A program made the position numbers and the translations under genes. The notes below the pieces were generated by a model. The model was not told the DNA's origin, searched no databases, and was given only the letters and a program-made list of their open reading frames with translations. Below, piece by piece: positions 28,181-40,600 of a DNA stretch of 64,000 nucleotides; positions within the stretch are counted from its first letter, which is position 1; the number at the start of each line of letters is the position of its first letter. This DNA comes from Lithospermum erythrorhizon (taxonomy: Eukaryota; Streptophyta; Magnoliopsida; Boraginales; Boraginaceae): assembly GCA_019722365.1 (NCBI GenBank), contig JADFUC010001919.1, forward strand, positions 1 through 64,000, written 5' to 3'.

Positions 28181-30415
28181 TAGAGTTTATTATGCTTTTA
28201 CTTTATGTCGGAGTCTTTTACTTGTCTGGCTTGTTATCCCGACAATCAGGAGGTTAGTCGTAGTTAGATATGTCTATAGATGCCCAGCGATAATTAGTTG
28301 CTGTTGCGACTCCTCCGCTCGAAGTTAGACTTGGATTCCTTATTCGTGCCTGACGGGAAGGAGACATCACCGCCAAGATTGACCGCCACGAAAGATCATC
28401 TTTAAGAAGTCCGCGCACTGTAGATTCTCGTTGTTAGAGTCGAAGATTCTACTGAAGTTTCATTTTCCAGACGAGGTGAAGTTATCGGATATATGGTCGA
28501 CTTGTTCACGTTGCCTACTTTTACTGAAGACACCAAACCACCTGGGAGAAGCTCAAGAGGAGACTGTTCGATCAAAGGTGGAAGCGCGGAAAGGAGGTCG
28601 CGAAAAAGCGCGCTAAAGTCGCAATGTGATAAGTTCATGGTCTCGTGGTTTATCGCGGGCTGAAAAGATTAACCGGTACAATATGGCATTAATTGAACAG
28701 CAAACGCACAATCTTAATTTATATTTGATTGAATCTTTAATCAGATTAAGACCATTTTGAATCCGAAACGGGACCAAAACCAGAATCTGTTTCTTTGGAG
28801 GTGGAATTAGACAATGTCAGTGGCGAGAGTAAGTATCAAGGCTCGAGTTAAGAGAAAACCTTGCTATAGTGGATAAAATAATAGTTTCTTTTCCAAAGGT
28901 GACTTTTTGTTTGGTCTTCTATGATGAAAGAGGCGAATGGCATAAAGGGTCGGCTAAGGTGGAGGAGAACTTTACAACAACATTTTGACTTCATTTTCTC
29001 CAACAATGAGGACTCAAAGCCGGAATTATCAAATAATCAGTCAGGGACGAACCAACATTTAACCATATCACTAGAAAGGAGGCGAATATGTTTCTCTTTG
29101 AATGCCACCGACAAATCTCCTCGGTCCGATGCGACGATATTACTTTTCAATCTTATTGGTATATCATGCTTGTTGGATATCGTCAGGTTTGAAGTCTTTC
29201 ATAGTTCCTCGCCAGAATCATATTTTATGTCCTGCTTGATCCCTAAATCTATCCTCACCAATGAACGAAGCCGAGACCTATTAGTCTTAATATCGTACAA
29301 GATTATTTGGCAAAGTGATGACTCATAAGTCAGTAATTCCACAAGATGCTTATTATTTCAAACGCAAAAGTGCCTTTTTCGCTGTGGAGAATGATTGTGG
29401 ATAATATTTTAATTGCATATTTGCCATAGCGAACCATTCGAACTCCGTGAAAATACTAATATGGCCAATAAACTTGATACGAGTAAAAGAAACACTATAG
29501 AATTAGTTTTCGAGGCTATTATGTTAAATTGCTTTTGTCATCGCTGGATCGAAATGACTAGCTATGACTCTTGTTTCACTGGCTTTCTATAGCTTTGATT
29601 AATGTTACTCCACGTGATTTTATTAGGCCGACTGGTATCCGCTGCTGCAGTAATCCCTTGTCACCATATTTGTTTTTGTTTCCTGTAGGGACACATGTAT
29701 GATTAAAGAGGCGCAGTGAGCGCAAGCATCATACGTGGTATGGCGAATTAGGTCGAGATAGTCCAAGTAAAAGTCATATTTCTTTGCGTACTTCCACACT
29801 TATCTTTTGTGCATCGGTCTCAGAGAGTGAAGAGGTTAAGCATCGTGGTCGACTATGAACCGTCTGGGGAAAGCACCCAGTGGTGCTAGATTTTCACAGC
29901 ATTAGATATCAACAAGACAAAGGATCAACCAGAGTCAGAAGTACCTAGGTCTTCCATCCTCAAATTGGACGCATTAAGACAAGTTTCATATATCCGTTGA
30001 AGCAGGCGTATTCGAGGACGGAACGGGAAGTTACCGCCAAGTCAGAACGAGTAGTTAGCGATCAACTGCTACATCTCGCTATTCCAAATTTTGTCATGAG
30101 TCATTCAAATTACCTGAGAAGCACCAACATGACTTGAACAGGACAATGGCGAGATGTTTTTGGGTAAATGGCGAATGGGAAAAATGTTCATTGAAGCTGT
30201 AGACAAGTTACGTGATGACAAAGGAGTACGGGACTTATTTTAAGGACCTAGAATGCTGAACTTAGTTTACGTTGGCTAAGCACGTGCCTCACAGGCTTTT
30301 TACAAGCTACTAAACGGAGATATTTTCTCACGCTCATCTTTCTCATGTTTAAATGTAGCTTAACTTCCATTGGACGTGCTTGAAGTTTTTTAGGTCATGA
30401 AGGTTCTTGATATCG
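28181..30415 (+). pseudogene. heavily decayed gypsy pol region
   Basis: By position this should hold reverse transcriptase, RNase H and integrase. I can read only scraps, such as FHPQ near 29950, which may be the integrase FHPQTDGQ block. The longest frame (28921-29328) has no domain I recognise. A 3' LTR was not located. Assignment is mainly from context. Confidence 0.35.
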
Positions 30416-30419
30416 TAGC

Positions 30420-30578
30420 ATTATGATAAGAATGGGATAGAGTAAATTATATTGAATAAACTCATGAAACATATGGGCAAGTAGTTCCATATTTATAGGT
30501 ACAATATCAAATACTTATAGTAATAATATTAATATGTAATATTAATACTAATAATATCTGAATTCTCCGGTCCACACA
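30420..30578 (-). repeat. 3' LTR of the TRIM-like element
   Basis: It follows the polypurine tract on the minus strand and contains the TATA box. It is the better preserved of the two copies. Confidence 0.55.
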
Positions 30579-31256
30579 CCCCTCAAGTTGTGTTGCTCTT
30601 AACATCGAAATGTCTAACTTGGAAAATAAGATTTCGAGTTTGATAAAAAATCTTCAGATTCATAAAACTTCTTCATCCGTTACTCTATCACTCCTCCCTC
30701 AAACCTAAATGCTTGCAATAATAAGAAAAACATCCGCAGATATATCGCCACCATCAGTTAAAGCCATTAACTGCAACAACACCAAACATCAGCGGAAGAA
30801 CATTACCAGAGAAACTAACACTAAACATCATGCAGAGAACATCACAAAGATCCAATATAGAACGCCATTCTTTTCAACCTAGCTGCTTGTTGTTGCATTA
30901 ACCGCCGCAACATACATCATAAAAATGTATTCTGTATATCAGTCCATCTTCCAACATGGAAAAGTCAATCACAACATAACCAAAAATCAGACCTCTTTCA
31001 ATGAATGCCATTTGCAAAAATTTCATCAACCACAAGAAGAATGTCAGTTCCAAGACTTTCATCAATAACACGATCATTAATAACAACACCCACTCAAAAA
31101 AACAAAAAACTCTTAATTAAAGAAATCATAGTTAGAAAAAGTAATTCCTGCAACGAATGTGAAAGAAAGAATTTAATATATATGAATCGTTTGGCCATTA
31201 ATCATTAGTTGCCACCACCAACTAATGGGAAAAAACTCTCAAGATTCAGGTTCGAT

Positions 31257-31430
31257 AATTACGATAAGTAATGATGTAAAGAACGAAATTATATCAATAA
31301 ACTCATTTAAATATACTTTCTAAATCCAATCTATATTTATAAAAGTATTAACATCAAATACTTAGTATTAATATTAACTTAATAATTAAGCATTACTAAA
31401 ATCCAATATGGTAATATTAATACACTTTCC
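31257..31430 (-). repeat. 5' LTR of the TRIM-like element
   Basis: It aligns to 30420-30578 in the same orientation. No primer binding site is readable next to it. Its right end abuts the LINE fragment. Confidence 0.5.
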
Positions 31431-32590
31431 GAATTTTCGGGGAATCCATCTAATAGTTTGCGAGTGGGAGATGGGTAACATTGATATTTGGACCGATCCT
31501 TGTGTCCCTATATTTGGGCGGTCCTGGGGGGGGGGAATGGGGTTCAACCTGGTTTCACAACTAATCACTGGGGAGAGTGGGGACATAAGTCGAATCGAAG
31601 GGCTGTTTAGGAGTGAAGATGCTTCAACATTTTAGCCATTCCTAAGTTAGATGCTTGTTGAGGACAAACTCCATGAAATTCAGCAAAAACAAGGTTTATA
31701 TTCCATACCTGGATACGCTAAAAGCTCAGTTTAATGAAACGGAAATGGAGAAATAGGGGTGATGCGTGTGGGGGAGTGTAGGTTTAAGATAGTAGATCCT
31801 TGTTGAAAAATATTTGGGGTTTGAAGGTTTCAACACTGGTAAATCTTCTGTTTGAAATATTCTTCCAACGAAGGATCGACTTCGGCGTCGGGGTGTTTTG
31901 GTTAACTCTAATTATGTGCTGTGTAAGAATGCAAGTGAGAATTTGCTTCATTTGTTTCTTCATTGCCCTTTTTCTTGCAGGATGTGAGCCTTACCCAAGG
32001 AACATGTGCACCACTGGATATCCGCGGGCGCTTTCAAGGAACAGGCCTGCATGTCAATTCCAGTTTCACACTCGGCTGCCCAGAGAACTTGGTGTAGTGT
32101 TGTGTTTTTAGTGTAGATGAGAAATATAGAATGGGGTTACTTGGTGACAGGTGCCTGATGGTGAAAAAAGATTTGGCAAACAGGGTAATTTTCTGATAAC
32201 TACAAGTCTGCCTGTTCTAAGCCCCAAACATCAACACTTCAACAGCAGGGGAGAACAAGCGAATCATGGCTCAAACCAATTCAAGAGTGGATCAAACTCA
32301 ATACCGATGCAAGCTGGTCGAAAGCGACTGGTAGTGGTGTAGCTGGGTGCGTGGGCAGAAATGAAGATGGTGTTTTCTTGGGAGCTCGATTTGTGCAGCT
32401 GCATTGGGTTGCCTCACCAATTGTAGCAGAAGCAATGGCTGTAAGGATGGGAGTAGTTTTTTTTCATAATAACTGAGGAAGGCGGTCTGAGGTCTAAAGC
32501 TTAATTCTCAAGACAACTTATTGAGATATTAACAGGGCGGCAGCAAGCAACCTCGGAGCTAGAGGTGATAGTGGGGGACATCTTATACCT
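31431..32590 (+). pseudogene. LINE 3' fragment: zf-RVT and RNase H domains
   Basis: This is the C-terminal part of a plant L1-like ORF2, without its endonuclease or RT core. MGNIDIWTDPCVPIFG at about 31473-31520 matches the 'G.G..I.IW.DPW.P' block downstream of plant LINE RTs. NIWGLKVST and then, frameshifted, SNYVLCKNASENLLHLFLHC at about 31800-31975 is a zf-RVT domain, with the first cysteine of the usual CPLC replaced. An uninterrupted RNase H segment follows at about 32280-32455: WIKLNTDASWSKATGSG, then AGCVGRNEDGVFLG and PIVAEAMAVRMG. It keeps the catalytic Asp of NTDA and Glu of AEAM. A stop and frameshift follow the RNase H. No poly(A) end was resolved. Confidence 0.75.
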
Positions 32591-33227
32591 CGCTAATTTA
32601 TTGGAGGTCAAATCTTTAATCTTCAATTACTCTTTAATTATAAGATTACAAACCATTTTGAAGCATCGAATCCAATTATATATACCCTGAGAGTTTTTTA
32701 ATAACGAATAATTCATAATCAATAACAAAAGTCAATTTCAAAAAAAAAATCAACGCATAATTGTGTCGATCAATGGAAGAATAATATCTCTCTGCATTGG
32801 CCAATGTTTGACAAATCTCAGAGAAAAACTTCAACAATAACATTGTTGTAACAAATAGAATTATAAAAAGACAGCCAAGATCATGTCTAAATACCATCAT
32901 TTCCATAATGCTCCTGAAGTCTTTATATGGATCATTTCCAAAGTCTTCTCCACAATTGAACATAAAACCACATTCTCACCCCTTCTTCTTCCTCCTCCTC
33001 TTCTTCTGCTTCTCCCTTGTTGCACCCTTCTATTTCGCCTGCAAGAATTCTTCGATTTTGGGGTGCCACGGTTCTTGTTCTGTTTGTAGTAGACTTCAGG
33101 TGGTATGCCTGGAACTTCAGAAACCTCTTGAAATTAAGCACTTTGTTTCAAATGCAGAATTTGTTTTGGCACTTTCTGGAAAATTGTCTGTTTTCATAGC
33201 CATTTTCCTCAACTGTTTGAGATTTGA
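32591..33227. other. unresolved sequence, CT-rich leader-like at 32965-33020
   Basis: A TTCTTCTTCCTCCTCC-rich tract resembles a plant 5' leader or intron. Several overlapping frames are open between 32908 and 33246, on both strands, and I cannot decide between them. An acceptor-like AAATGCAG lies at about 33150-33157. Confidence 0.3.
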
Positions 33228-33478
33228 GTTACTCCCCGGACAATAACAGAGTTAACTGATTCACTGAGACCAGACGAACAACGACACATTGAGCTCTTGT
33301 TTTCTGCCAATTTCATCAACCTAAATGACTCTGCTGAGGCAGTTGAGAAGCTGCAGAATGTTTCATTTTCTTCACTGCTGAACAATCCACTGTAAGATGA
33401 AGAGCTGTTCTTCATCTTCAATCCCTTTTTGAATTATCATGCACTTTGGTCTGCATTACTCATATTCGGTCATTCTTG
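33228..33478 (+). pseudogene. exon-like fragment, unknown protein
   Basis: From 33228 the frame reads a protein-like segment, TITELTDSLRPDEQRHIELL then FSANFINLNDSAEAVEKLQ, ending NNPL at a TAA (33393-33395). The same frame continues after the stop with DEELFFIFNPFLNYHALWSALLIFGHSW up to a strong donor, TTG|GTAAGT at 33479. The first part is polar and helical in character; the second is hydrophobic and could be a membrane segment. An alternative donor, CT|GTAAGA, coincides with the stop, so the exon could also end at 33391. No family is recognised. The reverse strand is also open across part of this stretch (33209-33421), which lowers confidence. It may be a decayed exon or a captured host gene fragment. 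Confidence 0.35.
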
Positions 33479-33482
33479 GTAA

Positions 33483-34049
33483 GTTTAGATTTATTGGTTG
33501 GTTTAGATGACACCTGTATGGTTTCTCCGAAAAGGAGTCATATTTTTGGGAGAATTTGGGTGGTTTTGGTGATGAGAGGTGAAGTGATTACAATGTCTGG
33601 TTCATTTTGAGGTTGACATAATGTGAATGAAGAAGGGAATAGTTTAGGGAATCTGTGAATGAAGTTATTATTATTCTCCATGAGAAGTGTAAGAATCAGA
33701 GTGGAGGTACTTCATACTTGCATATATAGAGGTGTGTTTGAATTTTGATGATGTAATGTGTTTAAATATTCCCTTTGAGTAGACTAACATGTGCAAGTAC
33801 CAAGTTTACCCCCATGTTGGAGTAAATTATTAAGATTGAGGTCTTGTTCCAATTCCATCAAATGAGTTCTAGTTAGTATTAATCATTCTTTACTCATTGT
33901 TTGGTTAATTAATTGATATATAGTTCATTCTATCCGTTTGTGTACAAAAAATCAAATCAAATTAAATATACCTCGTATTAAAGTTAAGTGAGTGTCCTAT
34001 ATGAATATGTAGTCTCGATTAACTCTATGCTAGGTCACAACACGAGAAC
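33483..34049. other. no recognisable feature
   Basis: T/G-rich sequence that could be an intron or 3' flank of the exon-like fragment. I see no supporting splice acceptor or coding exon. Confidence 0.4.
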
Positions 34050-34370
34050 GATTACGGTTTATTAATGATATTGTTCATTAACTTTTATTAGTCTTCGAAC
34101 GTACTCAATTTTAATATAGAAATGAAACACATTATCAAAATGTACCATTCTAAGATGGTACAATTTAAAACATCCAAAAAAAAGTTTACCAAAATTATTC
34201 TACGACCTAAGATAATACCCAAGTTTAAAAATAGTTTCATATAATCGATATTAATGAATCTCTTTTTCAAAACTAGAGATTTATTACCTAAAACAGAAAG
34301 AAAAGCAAGAGCAAATATAAACAGATTTTTTATATATCATTAATGAATAAAAAGCTTAATGACCCGTAAC
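34050..34370. mobile_element. probable MITE, copy 1
   Basis: About 320 bp that aligns end to end with 57892-58263. Shared blocks include TACTCAATTTTAATATA, AAATGT(A)C/TCATT(C/T)TAAGATGGTACAATT, CAAAATTATTCTA and ATTAATGA near the right end. Both copies begin ATTACGGT and end CCCGTAAC, so the ends form short imperfect inverted repeats (TTACGG). There is no coding capacity. No clear target duplication was seen, so the superfamily is open. Confidence 0.6.
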
Positions 34371-36271
34371 TTTTGACTTTCTTCTTCCCTCAACTCAATA
34401 AACTCTGGCTCATAGATATAGTTTTCTCTACCTTATCTTCAGTTTCTCCTTCTCTATGATCGTAGTTTTACACCTTCTTATTTGTAATTTCCTCATTGTA
34501 CTACTCTAACATGATGATGTTTGACATTTCCTCACGCTCATCGCTATAATCCCTATAATATAAGTGACCTTATTGTCGTCTGTAATATGTATCGTTAATC
34601 CATTGGTCTTGTGGGTTCTTGTATTATCACATAACACCCAAATATGTTTTTTATCATTGCAGGCTCAAGTATTCTATTACTATTCTTTCAAATCATTGCC
34701 TCCAAATACTTGAATTCAATAATATTCCACAATCTTTGCATCCCTACACCTATTTAGTAATGATTATTCTATTTTTGTAATATCAACATTTCAGGGATTT
34801 AGTCTCCTAGAAAATATACTATTAAGAGACAATTTAGTACATCTTAAAAGTTCAAACAAGCCGGTGTGCATTTTGTAATGGACATTGACCTGAGACAATA
34901 TTCAACTATAAGTCAATAGACACCATATGGCAGTAGGAGTACGGACTTCACAACTTGCTATGCGGATTGCAAATTTATCAGAAAATGAATTGACCCTAAT
35001 GAGCCAATAATAAAATCCAAAAGAGCATATGTAACGTTGCCACATGCACTATTTTAGCTACATTGTCTAGATAACTTGATGAGTCACGGACTATAGAATT
35101 TTATCTAGATAAATCAAGTTCCTTATTATATAGTCTAGTTTCTTTTTTCTTTAACGGCTCATAGTCGTCACTCATGTGATACCGAAGAACGAAAATGCCA
35201 GAATCACGTGAAATCAATAAAAGAAGCCACAAGGCTGATAACAAGAAAAGTCATTGATGGTGGTTAATCGAACTCATTACAGCCATAAATACAAACACCT
35301 ACTAACCATGAATCCTAAGTAGTACCATTCATCCGTTTCTCTTTAAATACCTTTTCTGCGCTCAATTTTTTTGCTTCTAATTAATTGTGTTTCTAAAGAT
35401 AGTAAATTATAATTTTACATTTCAATGTACTTTTGTTCATTTTTCATGAAATTATCAATCAACCAAATCTAGACATGCTTTTCAATTAATTGTCATTCTA
35501 GATTTTTAATGTACTTTGACTATTTTTTCATTTCTTTAATCTAAGAACGACTAGAAAGACAACTAAAAACTAAGTGAGTATTATATACACTTGTTAATTA
35601 TACTAACGATAGTTTCATATATATATAAAACCGTTACACCAATCCGCCTCACGTCATTTCTTGAAATACTAACAATAGTTTCATGATATTAATGTCAAGA
35701 GTTTACTTGATTCTCTTCTCTTGTTTTAACAAAATATTCCCTCCATCTTTAAATAATTAATTATTTAAAAGAATCCCATTTTTTCTTTAATCATTTTTAT
35801 ACTCAATAACCTTTTGTATTCCTCTTTTAATTTTTTTTGTTTCCTATTTTTCCCTCTTTAATTGAGAACTTGGTTACTCATTCAAAAATAACTAGGCATA
35901 TTGGCACAGTGAGCAAGGATATTATGAAAACGACATATGAAACCAAAATCACAGCTAAATTTATTCATACAAAATTTAAATATGTGAAAAAACACCCTTA
36001 AAATATTTACAAAACTTTTGGAAATCTCTTCCGTTGCAGAGTTTTCTTCTAGATTTTGCATTAAAGTGGTCAATTGGACATACGTTTCATATCATAGCTG
36101 CCGATTATCATCGTGAAGACATCAGAACTATTTTACAATCAATCTTCCATTAAAATTTCAAAACTGCCGAACCACTTTTCTCAATAAATTGCTAAAATCG
36201 CTTTTCAGAAAAAATTGACCCAAACAATCATTTGAATAAAAATTTATCTTATTAGTTTAAGTGTATAGATT

Positions 36272-36305
<34 letters not shown>

Positions 36306-37680
36306 CAATTATATTTATTTTAATTTTAAATAATATAGCATTAATGCTCTAATTTAATTTTCCGGAACCGCTCCGAAAAATTAGACTAAAACGAAAGAAA
36401 TTTCCAAAACTTTATCTCAAAAATGTAAAAAATACACAATGTAACATAATTTCTAAGACATGGTGTTCTAAATAGAGTTGCTTTTCAAAATTAAGGCAGG
36501 AGGTAATTATGCTTTGTTGCTCATGAAAGAAACAATAAGAATGATAACTCGAATAATAAAATCAAACATAAGAATATAATTACTAATCAATTTAACTAAC
36601 ATGAGAATATCACGGTTACCTTAGATTATTATTCAACGATTAGCAAGAAAAATAAACTGGAAAATGGAAACAATCAAATATTATGCAAGTATGTTTATAC
36701 TAAATACTCCGTAGGAAAAAAAATCAACGGAGCAATTATTATTTAAAGGTACAGACTACAAATAGAGAAATCAACAATGAAAATGAGAATTTTTCCACAA
36801 ACTTAAATTTGAAACTACGAAATCTTAGAACAAGTCATGAATTTGAGAGAATGTATAAAGTCTGATAGAATTGAAAAAATGGCAAAATTTTGGGAGGTTT
36901 CCGGAGATATTTTTTACATTTTTGAGGTATAAATACTCCCCATGCGACCACGTAATCATTGTTTAAATTTTAAACTTAAATTTAGGTCAATTTACATTTG
37001 CACTCTCAAATTTTATTTAATATTCGAGTTTTTTCTAAAGTGATAAAAAAAGGGTAAAAAGTGACTTCAAATAATTTTTTGGTGAGAGTCAAATAACTAC
37101 CCAACCACTATTCTCTTTATATATAGTATAAATATATTTTGATCTAGATATGTTAAGCATAATTACTTAATTGTTTACCATATAAATCCAATTTAAAATA
37201 TTTAATATATTAAATATATAAATCAATCATATATATTTATATATCTGTTTTATATATTCCCCAGAGTTCATGTTTTTACTTGATTTATGTTTTTAACATA
37301 GTTACCATCTTTTAAGGGTTTGGGTTTTGATTGAAAATTAAATTAAATATTTACAATTAAAAGGCAAACAATAAAACTTTTTGAAACTGCAACTTTTCTT
37401 GATGTATTTGTATTGGGGAGAACTCAAAAAATTTTTCATAAATTTTAGAATTGCTTCCAAGTGTACAAAAATAATTTTGGAAATTAAATTATTTTAATAA
37501 TTAAAAAGTGCATAATTATTTTTTTATTTAATAAATTTGAAGAACCACATTAGTTGTAAGCGACCAACTATAAGTCGTATTTATTAATTTTTATTTATTT
37601 ATTTTATTTTACCCATAAGCACATCTTGTCTTAGTTAGTTGAAAGAAAGTAAATAAATGTCACTAATGGAGAACGCTGAA
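34371..37680. other. AT-rich sequence without recognisable gene
   Basis: No coding motif was found. A sequence at about 35740 (TATTCCCTCCATCTTTAAATA) weakly resembles a Stowaway MITE end. A TA run lies at 36281-36305. Confidence 0.45.
36281..36305. repeat. (TA)n microsatellite
   Basis: About 25 bp of perfect TA repeat. Confidence 0.9.
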
Positions 37681-40600
37681 GATGGCGGCTCACCCCGGGC
37701 ATTTGGCAAATTTGGAAGTTTTCAAAGTTGAAGAATACAAGAAACTGCATTTTACCAAAATGTAAATCGACCTTATGTTAGTATTCACAGTTTGTAAAAA
37801 GTGTTGTCGTAGTTGTAAATATAAGCGCAGTAAACTAAGCGGTAGCGATATACAATGATATCGTAGTAGCGTCAGCGATAGCGTAAGCCCATTCTGATTC
37901 CAGCGGTAAATAAGCGGTAAAATAAGCGGCAAATAGCGGCGAATAAGCGGTAAATAAGCGAGAGCTTGGCGGATTTGGAGTTCGCTTGGTATGGTTATTA
38001 GCTATTCCTGACTTTAGTTGTAATAGATTATTTTGTTTTTAGGGTGATATCGCCCATATCTCGAATGTGTATTATTGTTTTATTTTTTCATGATGTGCAT
38101 ATTACTTGAGTATGGGCTATTATACATGTGTTAAAATAATAATAATCAAATAATATTAATCTCGCTATTAAATTTTAAGCAAAGTATCAGCTGAATTTTA
38201 AAGTTGTCTGAGAAACATCGCGGCTACGGTAACTGCGTGGAAGGTGCTTTAGTGTACGTGATGGTTATGACGATGGATCATGTTGAGTGGATTTCCACTA
38301 TGACTGACCAGGCTTTAGGCGATCATTCCAAAGGAAATAACGTATTGGTTTAATTGGCACCCTAGCTGGTGATTTCGATAGCGTTGTGGGCTCGGTGATC
38401 TGGCTTTGTCGAATTGCTTTGTTAGGAGTGTAAGTGACCGAGAGTTGTGTAAAATTAATTGAAAACCGATTGGTTTTAGTTAACCTACCGTTGTCTTTGG
38501 GATTCAAAATGTTGTGATGTTGCCGTTTAGTTTAACCACAAGCAGAATCTTGGACCTTGTACACATTTTTGTATGATTTGAGATGCGAATTATAATATTT
38601 AATTTATTGGTAATATATTAGATGTTTTTGAACTACAACACTCTATGATTGTATTTCCTTTTATGATTGGCACACTAAATTTACCTATTTTTACTCACCG
38701 TTAATTGAAAATTAAAACATAACCGTTATGAAAAGAAATAAAACAAGTTAAGGAGAAATCCATAAACTTATTGCCAATATAGTGTTATAAATGCTAAACA
38801 CATTTTTCTTTAAGCTAAGCCATTGTAGGTGACTATGTACTAATAAAATAAAATATTGAATACCGCAAATATTTGAAACTTGATTTAACCATATGGACAC
38901 TTTAGCTGAACTTAGGTTCAAGTTAACAACGTCCTGTGATATGATTGAGAGAAATTAAGTTTTTGATATCAATCGAAGGTAGAGTGATGCTATGAAGACT
39001 AATATGTTCATATTGTCTCTTATACATACAAGTTTAAATAATTGGTTTTAATCTCTTTTATAACTAAATTAAGAACACTATTGAATGATCTTGAATGTTA
39101 TTGTAGCCACATTTAGAACATGTCATTGATATTTAGTTTAAATGAGCAAGATAGACTTTGTTCATGAATTGTGATGAAACATAAAGCTTTGTAGTTTGTG
39201 AAACGATAAGCGTTGTTATGCCTTATTGTAGCGTCAACTTATAAAGTTGGAGACACAAAAAGAGACGCTATGTTTGAAGTAAATGATTGACTTCATTCCA
39301 TTATTTCGAATGATTAAGTACGGAAAAAGGAAGTATATTAAGTAACAAGAAATAGAAGAGGTTTGATAAAACCACCATCTTAAATGATTTGCTATCAAAA
39401 TCGCTTGATGTCATTGTGGCTAAAGCTAGCATGTCTTGGACACGGTTTTGACTCATATGGTTTAAATCATGATTTATGAGCTAAGTATAGTAGTAGCCAG
39501 GGAAACATGGTACAAGGAAAGCTAATTCCAGGCTCTTTAAAGGATTAGGTGACTCGTTAAGAACTGTGATTTAAATCTTCCATGGATGGTTGAAATTTAA
39601 AACTCACTTTTCTTTTTTTGACTATACTAATTACGGGTGGATGTCATATTTAATATGGACATCTACATATTTCCATCATCGGTGATTGATTAAAGGAATG
39701 TCATTCTATTCTTCTTCTTGGAGACATGATATTTTGAATAACAAATAATTAATTGTTGCTTGGCGGAAAATGACTACTTGTGACTTGAGTTCAATCTTGC
39801 AAAGTTAAATTAAGTCAACTGTCACTAGACTTAGTGGGAGATTCATTAATCTTGGTTTAGTTTGTATGTTGACATACAAGTTGATCGAGGATATAAGTCA
39901 ATGAATGATACATCAAAATTCATAAGAGTATGAGGAGGACCATATAAATACTATCGAGTTTTTGAATTATGTATCGTTGACATGATAATGTATTATCCGG
40001 GGAATGAGACATCGTTTGATTTTAAAAGCGTGCTTGATAAGACCATTAAACAATTGTGTTTAATAGGAGATTAAAACACAATGGATAAAATCTCAATTTG
40101 GTATACTGATAATTTTCCATTCTACCATAAATGTGTCACTAGTTGAGTTATACAAGGAAGGGTATGATTCAAATGTAGTTGAAACACAATGAATGAGCTC
40201 AAATTCACATATTGAAAGTTATTTACTTTACCTTTAAATTAAATTTATTCACTTGAAGATAAAGCTATTAACTTCAAGGGATTATGTTTGATAAACAAAC
40301 TTTGAAAACGCACTCGTATGGACAAGTTAAAATTATGTCACTAAAGTAGGCATGTAGTTATGAGGGGTCTAATGTTGAGATTATGTATCATGAAATTGTA
40401 CTTTAACTTCTGAAGGAAGGCGGTAGTTATTTTTAATCTACTATAGAATTACAATTTACTATATTTATAGTATCTTTCATTATGAAGTATATAAAGGGTG
40501 AAAGAAATAAATATATGACTTGAATGTATTAGTGGCTTATTAAGGCTTGTCGATCGATATTAGAGGCTTCCATTACATCAAAATATTATCACAATTTATT

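Larger units (their letters stand above)
30420..31435 (-). mobile_element. TRIM-like or internally deleted copia element
   Basis: Two direct repeats, 30420-30578 and about 31257-31430, share ATTA(T/C)GATAAG, AATTATAT..AATAAACTCAT and ATCAAATACTTA. On the minus strand each has a TATA box (CTATAAATATGG near 30495, TTATAAATATAG near 31335). A polypurine tract TTGAGGGG sits directly upstream of the 3' copy (30579-30586 on the plus strand), which then begins TGTGTGGACC. The internal region of about 650 bp contains no gag or pol motif, so it would depend on a partner element. Confidence 0.55.

Noticed and set aside
35735..35880. Stowaway-like MITE end (CTCCCTCC-type start)
   Set aside because: Only one degenerate end is visible, with no matching inverted end or TA target duplication.
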